NCBI GenBank assembly: GCA_900708905.1
Contig: CAADRB010000001.1
Coordinates: 6,441,744 to 6,505,743 of the forward strand
DNA from: Hymenolepis diminuta
Lineage: Eukaryota > Platyhelminthes > Cestoda > Cyclophyllidea > Hymenolepididae
Length of the DNA: 64,000 nucleotides
Reading direction: 5' to 3'
Shown here: positions 13,531 through 24,638 of the stretch, in pieces
How the letters are laid out: every line of letters begins with the position of its first letter
How positions within the stretch are numbered: the stretch's first letter is position 1
The notes under the pieces: model-generated
The model's database searches: none
What the model was told of the DNA's origin: nothing
The model's input: only the letters and a program-made list of their open reading frames with translations
Position numbers and translations under genes: made by a program

Positions 13531-14639
13531 ATGGGAGTACTGTACAGAATTCTTGTTCACGATTGATCGGTTGTTAGATTCCAATGGTACGTTTTACCAC
13601 TATAATTCCCTTTTTTTCTTCTGAGATTGAAAAATCGAAACGGTCTTGATAAAAGGCATGGACACGATTTTAAAATGTCAGTGATGAGATGATTTCAATT
13701 TTTAAATTCATTTTTACTTCATTGCCAAGGGAAATTGAAAATATTGTTCTGCAGCTCAGATCAAATGGTGATATCGACAAAAAATCCCACTGATTGTTCT
13801 CCTTTAGGCCAATTTATTAATCCTGTTGCATGAATTAAAGGTAACAGTTGAACCATATGCTAATGATTGTATATTACTTTTTAAATTACGCAAATAGGAC
13901 ATAGAAACGCATAGCTTTAGTTTTCATTTTATCCAAAAACGGAAAGTTTGTCATTTTACCCTGCTCATTATGCAGCTCAGATGAGAAAATATGTGCCGTT
14001 ATTACAAAGCTGAACAAATTCTCCTCTGAAGTCCTCATATTTATAGTCGAGAACAACATTCAGACAAGCCACCGTTTAACAATCCTTGTCTCTTGTAAGA
14101 GTTATTCGATTTTAATCAGAAATAATTCGACTTTAGCGGATAAGCATTCATTTATCTAGAGATTCTCTAATTGTCGCCTACAATTCCGACAAGCATCCAC
14201 GAAGTGTCTTATCCACAATCCAGGTCAAAGCCACCACTACCGTTTGGGCTATCGCGCGTTGCGAAAGCGATAGAGGCGAATGAGTGAATGAGTGAGCGTA
14301 ATCGTAAACTCTCCTGCAACAGGTGTCATATTTCACTTACACGTTCAGTCATTCAGCCCCACTTCAGTCCATTTCACCGTTTTAGCCCCACTCTCTTTCT
14401 CTCAATGACATTTCGTAACAGTCTGGAACAAAATTATCGGTTGCTATAGCCACTCAGAAGCTCGAGTAAACAGGAGTGACCATTCCCCTCCCAAAGTTTA
14501 AATTAATGACTTCTCTATCACGAGTGAAACAAGACGTTTAATTATCCCAACAGAATAATAATCTACCCTTAGGGCATATTTCCCTTACAATAGCCATTTA
14601 CCTGCAAGCATAGCGTGAGACAGGGGTAAATCGCGCGAC

Positions 14640-14760
14640 GCCATTGGCTAAAGACGCTATGCGAGAGCGGACGAGTAGCCAATAGGTGTTTGACGCGGCA
14701 TGCACGCATCTATCCGTGCACATGTGCTTATGTGCACATGGTATCACATTTAATATGCGC
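14640..14760 (+). promoter_or_regulatory. Probable SIX1/2 promoter with inverted CCAAT boxes and E-box repeats
   Basis: This CpG-richer stretch ends about 90 bases before the SIX1/2 start codon. It holds an inverted pair of CCAAT boxes (TTGGCTA at 14644-14650 and TAGCCAA at 14676-14682). A 9-base direct repeat, GTGCACATG, occurs at 14716-14724 and 14732-14740; each copy contains a CACATG E-box. The second copy overlaps GGTATCA at 14740-14746, which matches the core sequence known for SIX-family homeodomains. No clear TATA box was seen. The promoter role is inferred from position and motifs. Confidence 0.5.
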
Positions 14761-14851
14761 AAGCGTTATGAAATAAGAGATCATTCTTGAGTAACTTGAG
14801 CATTGAGAGAGTAAGAGATAGAGAGGTAGGGAGAAGAAGTGAGTGAGCGTC

Positions 14852-17800
14852 ATGTTTATTGCCACTGCCGCCTCCTCACAGCCATCGTCGGCATCAGTAA
14901 AAGGAGAGCGATCAGATTCCATTGCCACCCTGTCTACCACAACCGGCAACCCGTACTCAGTCACCCCAATTGGGGTTTCAAGTTCCTATTACCCACCTCC
15001 ACCACCAACATATCACTCTACATCATCATCCTGGACTGATACTAGTATCTACGATCAGCAGTCGACTCTCTCTTACACAAATGAACAAATTTCATGCATT
15101 TGCGATGTCCTACAACAATCAGGAGATTACTCAAGATTGAAACAATTTGTAGAAAATGTTGGAGAAGCAGCTAATAATAATGAGAGCCTCCTTTCTGCCA
15201 AGGCAACTCTAGCATTCAATGAAGGTCGTTTCACGGAGATGTATGCCATTCTAGAGAGCCATGTATTCTCCCCATCTCTACATCAGCGACTTCAAAACCT
15301 ATGGATGCAAGCTCATTATACGGAAGAAGAGAGAGTGAAAGGGAGACCCCTGGGTGCTGTAGCAAAGTATCGAGTTCGACGGAAGTTTCCCCTGCCGAGG
15401 ACAATCTGGGATGGAGAGGAGACGAGCTACTGTTTCAAAGAGAAATCGAGAGCCATTCTACGTGACTGGTACACCCATCGAAATGCCTACCCGTCTCCAA
15501 GAGAGAAACGTGAACTGTCGGAACTCACGGGATTGACAACAACGCAAGTGTCAAATTGGTTCAAAAATCGTCGACAGAGAGATAGAGCTTCAGAGACCCG
15601 GACCTCGGATAACTCATTTAGGTAAGATTGTTTATTTACTATTGTGAACTATTTCAATTTTGCATTAATAAAAATTGGATTCAGACAAAAAGTGAAATAA
15701 TTTCAGCTCAGTGTTATTATTGGTTAGACATATATTAAGTAGCATTTCTTGACGAAAGAGAGGAAATAACAGCTATTTTAATATTTTTATTCAAGCAGTC
15801 ATTTATTGCACCTCATGCGAAAAGTAGCTAAAACTATTTTGAGATGGGGTAGCAATGAGAACAACAGAATTGGGGATTGTGCTCAGGAATATTACAATGC
15901 TATATTTTGCAATCACGGATCTTCTGAGGAAGGGAAATTTGATTTTAGGTACCTCTCCCCATTTTGTCTGTTAAAGTTTATTTGATTTGAAAATTAACCA
16001 TTGTCAGGCTGGATTTTTTTCAATTAAAAACATTTTTGAATCAAATTTGTTTTAGTACATTGGTCCCTTGGATCTAAAAGGATTTTAATTTTCAAAGCTA
16101 ATCAAAGGATTGGATTATCCAAACTTGGCGTTACTGTGATTGTGAAACCTACATCACGTAACTACTCATAAAATCAACATCCTTTAAACTAATAAATTCC
16201 ACTACTGATTCTAAATAATAACCAAAAAATTGCTTTAAATCCCCTTGCAGTGGCTATTTCAAACATGAAATTTTTCATTTTCTATAGTTGAGGTTATTCT
16301 GTTTGACCGTCAGCATCAATTAGGAACTGGAGTGCGTAAGGAGAGGCGAATAAGATTTTTACAACTTAAGATGTATCATACATCTGTCACTTCATCTAAA
16401 CTGAGAATTCCTCCTTCAATACAGATCCGAAAACGGATCAAGACTCTTAATCGATCCATTTAAAAAAGGTATTGAATGGAAAAAGGTTTTAGTTCCTTTG
16501 AGTTAAGCAAACAGACGTATGAAACCATGAAATAATTCAAGAATATTTTTACACAACAGTGTTACACAATAGTGCTAATATATTCCGATTATTGGTATCG
16601 TTGACTACTTATTTTTGAAGACTCTGCAGTATACATCCAATCTAGAGAAAGATAAATTTGCTGAAAATTGTAGAACATTGACTTTCGAGTTGAGAAGTTT
16701 CAAGAATCCCTGGAAAATATTGATCACTTTGCCGCGTCAGTGGCACAATGTTTAACATTCTTGCTCAGGTAGGCAGGAGTCACAGATTCGTTACCCATCG
16801 GCGCACACCCAGTGAGCGGAATGACCAACGTCATTGGTTAATTCATGCTAAAAAAGGGCCACAGAATTCTAATTTCTTAATAAGAAAGTTCACTATGTTC
16901 AGTTTTGATAAACACTTTCCTTAGGTGGGCCTGGAAGTTTTTATTTGTTTTTATTTATTGACGCATGTTTTATGATCCATCTTCAAACAGCAATATTGTT
17001 TTTTGAATAATTTCATCAAACAAGTACATTTGAGTCATTCCTCCAATCATGTTACAAACTTGGGGGGCAATTCAGCTCAGTGCGTAATCTGCGTTCATAA
17101 TTTTCTTGATGAGATTGAATAAGTGTGTGTTTTGACTAAAATATCGAACCGAAATCGGAAGTAAATTGTGCATTTAAGCCCAGTGAATACATGAGAGAGT
17201 TTTATTTTCATTCAGTATTCTAATAATAATATTTTTGTAAGTAGTTATTATTAAACATCGAAAGTTAAATTTTGAAAAATTTTCATTCTCTACAGAGTTT
17301 GAGTATTAATGGTACCAGAGCTCACCTTCAGCGAACTCTGGTGAGTTCTGCTATTTTAAAATCATGTTACCTCGTATCATCCTGTTATTATTAGAAAAAT
17401 TCCAGCAAAATAAAAAATCTCGGCCCTAAATCTTCGAGGAAGGTGATGACACTACCATCCAATCTTTCGAAACTTGTAAATTCGGATTCATGTTTTTTGA
17501 AATCGAATGGATTTTTGTAATGCGACATTACTATAATTCAGACTGAAGCAAACCCTCTTCTTCTTGAAAACTGATATCAAGTACAGTTCTTTATCCAAAC
17601 GCCTTTTGAACTTATTCCCAGGCGGCTAGAATATTCTCAAAATGTATTAAACCAAGAGTATTCTAATGATAAAGTGGGAACAATCGTAATTGGAGCCAAA
17701 TAGGCATCAAATTTTCGAGGATGAAGTCTCTAAATTTAATTTTCCCCTACCATAGGTTACGTATTATTGAATGTTATATATTCTCCCTCTCCAAACCGTA

Positions 17801-20800
17801 TCTTTGATATCAATTTTTGATAACATGGACAAATAAAATTACTGTTTTCATTGTCACTGAATTTCAATCTCAACTTCTTATGGAGATTATACGGCAACAA
17901 AAAAGAATTTTAATATATAAGTTTTAAAACTTCAGCATTTGGAAAGTTGGCATTTTAAAACTCTAAAGTTGGTATTAGCTTAAAATCGGGATATAGCAAG
18001 CGCTTAAAGAAGAAATTGGTCATGTAACTACTCCTCTTATTATTCGAGGGTCAAGGCTGCTCAACAGGATTATTTCTACAAATATAACCGTCAGAACTAA
18101 ACATTACAAGTTAGAGAGGGAAAGAATGTCTAAATGTAGAAGAGTTAGTTATGAAGTCTCGAAGACCTCTATCTTCATCGTCCTAAAATGCAATGGTTGC
18201 GCGTCCTATTGTCTAATTTGTAAATGAACTCATATTATTATTATTATTAAATGAAAATTTCAGTTTTTATGGATTATTTGACGTAAATTATTCATTTGAA
18301 ATGCAATAATTCCTTCAATTCTATAATGTTTATTATTCCTATGCTAATACATCTAACTACTATCATGTTTTATTTCATAACATTACTTGATTGAAAAAAA
18401 ACATCTCTTTCTTTGTGTTTTATTTGAATACAATAATTACAGTTGTAAACGAACGGATATTTGAATCCTTTCTTTCGGGTTAAAAGCTTTTCAGCTTGAT
18501 GGATGCCAGGCGGACTGTTGTTCACATTCCGATAACCGATAATAAGGGATCCTATTTGAAAAGACTACCTCACTTTCATACTTATATTTTATTAATTATC
18601 CATCTATGGTTGAGGTAGAGAGAAGAAATCTCAAAGTGCATTATCCATAAGGAGAAGATAACTATTCATGCGTCTTCTTCAGCGTCCAAGTTGGCTAGAC
18701 AAGTATCTGATGGGCAAAGAATTTAAAATCTTTCATCTTTACTCATTAATTATCAGTATTACTAAAATGGCAATGCAAGACCTATTCCAGTTTTAATTAT
18801 TAGTTGGCATTTTTATTTGCAGAATATTTCATTTAAGGATGAAAAAGGGGGAGCGGATGGATATGATAATATTAGTAAAGTCATCGTTGTTTGAATTTTG
18901 GGTTTTTCACTTTCTCAGAGGAAATATAATTCACTTTGAGATTTCTAACACCTCCAGTGCTCAATTTTCCTATCTACGAGACTCAGAGCTTGTTAATCAA
19001 TTAAGTTATTTTAATAGTTGTTCATTTCATTTTGATTCATTCATACATTTTCATAGACACATACGAAGACAATTTAAACATGACGCAGCTCCTTCGAGTT
19101 AATTCGAAATAAACCCCATTTATTAAACTAGCCTTCACAATGCATACATAAACTTTTCAGATTAAGATAAATCCAAAAAAGTTTAGTTATGAAAAAAATT
19201 TATATTATCTTACTTTCAAATGTCCTAAAGTAAATGCTTATGATATTTGATTTTTATGGTGCAGAATTACAAATCTTCGGTTGCAAACTTTGAACGATAA
19301 CCATCCGAGAGTTATTTTCGAATGTATGTATAAGCTCAGACACCAACTTCCCTATTATCTTACCAGTCAACCCCATTTCGCAAGAACAATGATGTTAACA
19401 AATCAGAAATCTTTTTCTCATTGTACACATCATGAATACTTACAAATTTGCATACCTTACTCTGAGTAATTTCGCATAGTTTAGAGGTTCAATAGGGAAA
19501 ATGAGTAACAACATATAACATCCTTCAGGCAGTGTAATCAAGCAGAGCAAATTGTAATGATAAGTGTATTTTTTATTATTAAGCTCTCTTTTACTCACCT
19601 AAATTTTCTGCATAAATTAAAGAGGGAGGTATAATATTCAATATTATATTTAACCAATGAGCTGTGAGGAAAATTGGAATCGATTTCGAATTTTTAAATC
19701 CTCTTTTGTACTTAAAAGTCTCTCGGCGTTACTTTCGATCAGAAATTAGTTATAAGTTAAGTGGACGATTGCAACTTGGTGAACTCTAAATTGTGTAAAC
19801 TATTGTGCGTCGGCAGCTCATTGGTCACCGGGCTCGTCTATCAGATTAGAGGTGGCCGATTCTGATCCCATCAACATACGCCCAGCAAGCTGAATTTAGG
19901 ACGATTTAGAGGTGAACTTGGATAAAATAAGGGCAGTATTAATCAGAGGACAAGTGAACCGCTGAAGGAGACGGGGTAATCACAATTCGACCATTTCACT
20001 ATTTTATCAGTGCACTTTCTGAATGTAAGTAGTTGGTTTAGAGAAAAATCATCAAATGAAGCCTTAATTCTTCAGGTGATTCACGTATACTTTTTTCACC
20101 GAATGTGTAGCATTTTTGCGAAGATTTCTGCACTTGATTAGTGTGATTTGAATATTTTAATTGCATGTTAAGCAGATTTAAGACCAAAAATCCATTTACG
20201 AATTTTCACAATCGCACACAGCACACAAAGCAAAGACCGCCAAGTAGTAGAAGAAACTTGAGTAAAGTAAAGCAGGAAGAGAATAGTTTTAAGTAATCAT
20301 ATTCTTGAATGGGAGTGTACTAGATCTGAGATTTTGTCTAAAATAGGTTACCAATATTTATTGCGAGCCTTGTCATCTAAGCTGATTTACTGAGCGGAGA
20401 GTAGAAGGTCGATCATGGAATGCATTATTGAAATTTATAGTAATTATATTTAAATATTACTCTTTAATGCAAGATAGGTAAGTAAAGTAAAGAAATATAT
20501 AATCTTTTTAAAAGTGATTTTATCTGTGTTTATCTAAAACCGTAATTTAGGACACTTTTTCAGAACGTTTTCTAAATATAATTCATATTATAATTCTTCG
20601 TGTTTTGTTTAAGTTGTTTTAATCAAATCCCTAATTAATTTATTTGCATCCTGTTTATTTTTGAATAAAATAATGATTAAAACCAAATTTTGGGAAAATA
20701 TTCGTGGTCTAGAACAATTTTACTATCCTCGATTCTCTGCCTTATAGAAAGTCGCAGTATTTCTTTATTAACAGATGGGTAAATAATATTTTCTTCTACT

Positions 20801-23646
20801 AAGTATTATTCACTGTATACCCCCAGAGGTCGACGTTTAGAATTCTGAACCGCTTGAGATCTAATAAGTTAGTTTAACATCAAAGCGAGCATAAACGTTA
20901 CTAATTTTAAAGCTGTAAATATTAGCTTATACCGGCTAACGCTCTATTAAAATGAGGATAGGAGTGGTGAAGATGGACAACTTAGAGCTGGATCATGAAA
21001 TATGTGACCATGAAGCTACAAGAGAATTCAAATCTCCGTTCATGAATATCAGTGCAATTGTCTTGGAAACAGTTCTTCAATAGGCATGAACTTCTCAAGT
21101 ACCCTGGAGGTGTTAAGAGCAAAGATTCGCAAATTGGAACTCACTCCCCAGAGATATCCTTACTTTTCAAAAAATATCTTTCTCCCCATTTTGGTGACTG
21201 GAATTATTTATATTTAAAAACTATACATCTTTAAGACCATATCGTATTTGTAATACGAACATTAAATAATCATTTTTAGATCAACCGTACCAATATCAAT
21301 TAATTATTGGAATTAGTAATATTAGTATTCATGGGAACAAAATCTTTTATAAGTTTCAATCATGGGATAGAATTTGATTATACGAAATATCAGAGCAATT
21401 TAATTAGAGATGAATTGGTGGAGCCGAATCAGAGTACAACTTCGAAGCCAAGATGTCAAGAACCATATTTTCCTCGAATTCTAGAAGCACTGAATTGTTG
21501 AATTTATCATAGGGGACGTAATTCGTCCTGCAATACGTGAATTTCCAAAGGTTTAATTTTTTAATTTGATCTCTGAGATTGTAGGAAGCTGATATTCGCT
21601 AAATTCAGAGCTTAATTGATTGGTCATGCCCATGCTAATCAGTTGTATCTTATTACAAGCATAAGCAGACGGATAAAACTCGCAAAGACATTTTAAGCAT
21701 AACAGAGGTCTCTAGCATTACCAACTAGGTCGGTAAGCTCTGGGCATCGCGGATATGAACTCACTTAGAATCCTCCGGTTCAAATTCGAAAATTATGATA
21801 TGGAGCAGTGAATTACACTAATCAAATAAATAGATAATAACCTCGAGGACCTAGAATTAAGGTGAGGTAATAGGCTTTTGATACACCCGCTTTATCCTCT
21901 TCTTTCACCCTATCCACTTTGTCCTCGTCACTACTTATATGACTAATATTTTCCACCCCTAGAGTTTAAATGCTACCTCGTTATTGAAATTTGTAGAATG
22001 AGTTATTTTGTCGTTTGTGGTAAAAGCAGTAAAATATTAGTAAAAGAGTATTTAATTTTAAATTTTCATTGAAAATATCTTTTCTCAAACAGTAACGAGA
22101 TAAATTTAATTCTTACAAATCGTTAATGTTTAATTTTCCTTCATGTGAAGAAAAACTGCAGCATATTTCATTAGTGACATTTATTTATTTTTTAAGTATA
22201 ATTTTGAATATTTAACGTTATAAGACTTGGATGAAGTTTACAACTCATTAGTCGTCGTAAACTGAATCATCAGCATTCACAATACATTCCAGCAAATGTT
22301 CTGTTGCATCAACCTTCTACCTCGACTGGATTACTAAGTCTTCTTCGATCTTTCGATTTATTCTGAACGGCATTGTTAAATAGAAAATTCAGTAAGTATT
22401 TTAATGATGCCTAAGATCTGTTATATTCAGAATAAAAGGGACCCCAACTCACCATTTTCTCATGAGTGAAATTAGATTACTTATTTCTTTTGACTCTTAT
22501 GAAAAAATTCAGAATATGGTTTAAATGAATTTTACATTACTTTAAATTACAAAAGGTTTCGATTTCCACAGAAATTTTGCAAATTAAACGAAGTAACATA
22601 TGTTGCTTGAGCAATACGGGTAACTAAACTTGTTTCTAGATGTCACTTCGTCAAAAACAAATTTCCAAGAGCAAAATCTGAGAAAGTGAGTTTTGAATCC
22701 AAATACTTTTAATCAGATCGACTGATCCAACGTATTTCGTTAGCAACATTACGCATAGAATACAAAAATCTTGAGGTATAACAACAAGCCTATCTGGATA
22801 TCTTGAAATGTAATATATAAACCTACTGAAATATATAAGTAGAAAAGCATATATCAACTCAATTTGTTACCTTGAATCAAAATCATTAACATGACTAATA
22901 ATGAATACATTTCCTCCATTTCCAGTCCTTCGGCCGTTCACCCTATTCAAGATCGTGAACCAATAGAAGACACAAAAGAATGTCTAAAGGAACCCCTCCA
23001 GCCAGTTGGTACAGAAGAAATCACTCATCCAACCTACTACCAGCATACACCCTCCTCTGTGAGCACACAATCCCCATCACCATGGCAACACTCCAAATTC
23101 CTTGCAACCGGCTACTGGCCCCCAACTACAGCACCACCTCCTGTAGTCGACATGTTTTTCCGTCCAACATTTCGACACCACCATCATCACAACCAGCATC
23201 TTCAACCATTGACGCAACCCAATCCCACATATCAAATCCAAGGCCAAACGGATTGGAGCAGGTACGAAGACACCTGCCAATATAATCCCGCACCTTACCA
23301 AACTGAATTCTATTCTGATTCGACAGCAACTTATGGACTCCAACCAATGGGAAGCACTGGAAGTGACAATAACCACCAATGGGATTCACAGAACTGCAAT
23401 ATGAGAGCCGAAGATGTAGTGGTTTCAGGAAGATTTCAACTACAACTTGAAGTTCAAGCAAGAATTAGACGAGGAGAAATGGGAATCACGACAACAACGA
23501 CGAATTCAGGATCATCTAGCACAACAGGAGGAGGTTATCTACCGAATGGACCCAATTATGGGATGACAAGTTATAATCGAAATTTACCCGGATATATTGA
23601 GCAACAACAATATCGGATTGAAGATGGACAATTTGTCGGAAATTAA
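14852..23646 (+). CDS. six1/2: SIX1/2 (sine oculis) homeobox transcription factor
   Basis: This nuclear regulator works with Eya-type co-activators in sensory, neural and muscle development. The model is join(14852..15621, 22926..23646), 496 residues. The exon ends 'AG' before GTAAGAT and the next exon opens 'T' after TTCCTCCATTTCCAG, restoring a Ser codon. The start is the first ATG after an in-frame TGA at 14840; a GTG at 14843 is not used. The SIX domain is at about 73-185 ([20 protein letters not shown]) and the homeodomain at 186-247. [11 protein letters not shown] and [11 protein letters not shown] identify the SIX1/2 subclass against SIX3/6 and SIX4/5. The loop after homeodomain helix 1 has one extra residue ([11 protein letters not shown] against WYAHNPYPSP). 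The 3' exon encodes a Gln/Asn/Thr-rich, probably disordered tail with a short His run. Polyadenylation signals follow at 23690. Confidence 0.92.
16733..16935 (+). repeat. tRNA-like SINE copy
   Basis: The head CGTCAGTGGCACAATGTTTA parallels the copy at 2475. GATTCGTTACCC stands at the B-box place. ACACCCAGTGAGCGGAATG, CATTGGTTAATTC and a CAGAATTCTAATTTCTTA tail follow in family order. Confidence 0.6.
19806..20030 (+). repeat. tRNA-like SINE copy
   Basis: The head reads GTCGGCAGCTCATTGGTCAC (A-box-like) and CGATTCTGATCCC stands about 45 bases later (B-box-like). CGCCCAGCAAGCTGAATT and an AAAATAAGGGCAGTATTAAT tail follow. The copy ends in the family's terminal part near GTGCACTTTCTGAATG. Confidence 0.5.
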
Positions 23647-23689
23647 ATTATACACATCTAATGTATTTTTGTGAAAATCAATTTATATC

Positions 23690-23705
23690 AATAAAACGAA
23701 ATAAA
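23690..23705 (+). terminator. Polyadenylation signals of SIX1/2
   Basis: AATAAA occurs at 23690-23695 and again at 23700-23705, 44-60 bases after the SIX1/2 stop. A further AATAAA-containing run follows. Only about 90 bases separate this from the end of the convergent DNAJC19 coding region. Confidence 0.7.
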
Positions 23706-23792
23706 TGAATAAAATAAAATTTTGTGCACGTCGATGAATCTAATATTTAAATGGTGGAAAAGTAAGAATATACAAGTGAATCAAGGATGGGA

Positions 23793-23798
23793 TTTATT
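23793..23798 (-). terminator. DNAJC19 polyadenylation signal overlapping the stop codon
   Basis: On the minus strand the coding end reads GACAAATAAATCCC: the TAA stop lies inside an AATAAA hexamer. No other AATAAA was seen on this strand before the SIX1/2 3' end, so this is the likely signal, giving a very short 3' untranslated region. Confidence 0.5.
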
Positions 23799-24378
23799 TG
23801 TCACTTTCAAGGTAATCTTTTGCCTCATTGATTTTAGCTGCTAGATAAGGAGAACCTCCTAAAATATTCAAGAAAAATGTTATTATATTTGCCACACTTA
23901 GAGACTATAGGAATCAAAAGGGACTATAGAAAATAACCCATAAACATACCTCGATCAGGATGGTTGATTAGCATAACTCGTTTGTGTGCCTCCCTGATTT
24001 TGATCTTATTTGAAGATTGACTAAATTAAAATAACGATAGAAAATATTGGGTATGGAATGAAAAATTTGTAAGATTACCAAACCTACGGTACACCTAGAA
24101 TAAGCGCAGCTTCTCGACGGGACATTTTTGGTTCAAATCCACCCTTATAATACTTTGACGTCGCCTAAAAACAAGCAAAATAAATAAGCAAGGAGACGGA
24201 AACTTACGAAATCAGCAATTTTGATTAAGTCTTGCACCTGCTTTCCTTTCAATTGTTTTGCCAACTGACGACCAATTAAGCCAATAGCAGCTAATCCAAG
24301 ACCAAGTAATACCGATCCACTCTAAAATTTAGGCGAAATTAAGCATAAGGACACGACAAGCCTCTATCCACTAACCAT
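23794..24378 (-). CDS. DNAJC19: TIM14/DNAJC19, J-protein of the mitochondrial import motor
   Basis: TIM14 (Pam18) is an inner-membrane J-protein that stimulates mitochondrial Hsp70 at the TIM23 channel. The model is complement(join(23794..23858, 23950..24020, 24088..24164, 24208..24321, 24376..24378)), 109 residues; human is 116. All four introns are GT-AG with matching phases. Residues 2-20 are a hydrophobic Gly-rich membrane segment ([20 protein letters not shown]). Then come [20 protein letters not shown] and the J domain with its invariant HPD in [20 protein letters not shown]. The first coding exon supplies only the ATG. An in-frame ATG 14 codons upstream (24420) is possible, but an intervening CCACAG looks like a splice or trans-splice acceptor. 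The gene runs into SIX1/2 tail to tail and shares its upstream region with EHBP1. Confidence 0.9.
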
Positions 24379-24638
24379 CACAATAAGAAAAGATTGTTTC
24401 TGTGGACAGACAGTTAGCATACACTTTTAAGGTCAAATAACCGCACAATAAAGTAAATTACAATAATTAAATATTAAACCATAATATACAATCTTAAAAA
24501 AATTAGATTTATTTTGCCATTTTTGCAGGAAATTAACCCTTGATGCCTCCTTTTAATTCTTTCATAAAAATGCAAGGTCGTTTGAGTTTCTAACTGGTTT
24601 GTCGGTAAATTCAAATTACTTTGGCGACTTTTTAAAAA
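24379..24638. promoter_or_regulatory. Shared upstream region of DNAJC19 and EHBP1
   Basis: Only 260 bases separate the start codons of two divergent genes, so both promoters must lie in or overlap this stretch unless upstream non-coding exons exist. It is AT-rich and no clear TATA or CCAAT pair was seen. A CCACAG acceptor-like site on the minus strand at 24400 could define the DNAJC19 mRNA 5' end by trans-splicing. Confidence 0.5.

Larger units (their letters stand above)
7967..14630. other. Intergenic region between LMX1 and SIX1/2
   Basis: The first few hundred bases after the LMX1 stop are pyrimidine-rich and fit a 3' untranslated region; an AATAAA at 8625-8630 is a possible polyadenylation signal. 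Open frames here, such as 7926-8336, are low-complexity and have no homology I can see. The rest is AT-rich with degenerate repeat pieces (12232-12330, 13455-13530). From about 14200 onward the base composition becomes richer in CpG, leading into the SIX1/2 promoter. Confidence 0.6.
15622..22925. other. 7.3-kb intron of SIX1/2
   Basis: The intron is bounded by GTAAGAT and TTTCCTCCATTTCCAG. It is very AT-rich and carries SINE copies at 16733-16935 and 19806-20030 and an (ATT)n run near 18234. The family-2-like GCATCGCGGATATGAACTC lies near 21740. Short open frames (for example 18839-19102 and 21052-21234) show no homology and no exon-like splice signals, so I call no further exon. Enhancers may lie here, but none can be identified by eye. 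Confidence 0.7.

Noticed and set aside
14843..14851. GTG start three codons upstream of the SIX1/2 ATG
   Set aside because: Nuclear animal genes start at ATG; the ATG at 14852 is the first after the in-frame TGA at 14840.
19806..19870. tRNA gene suggested by A-box and B-box-like motifs
   Set aside because: No acceptor stem or anticodon arm could be folded, and the segment continues into the repeat-family tail, so it is a SINE head.
22891..22925. ATG at 22891 as the start of a separate 251-codon gene
   Set aside because: A strong acceptor at 22924-22925 and the exact phase fit to the SIX1/2 donor at 15622 make this the second exon of SIX1/2.
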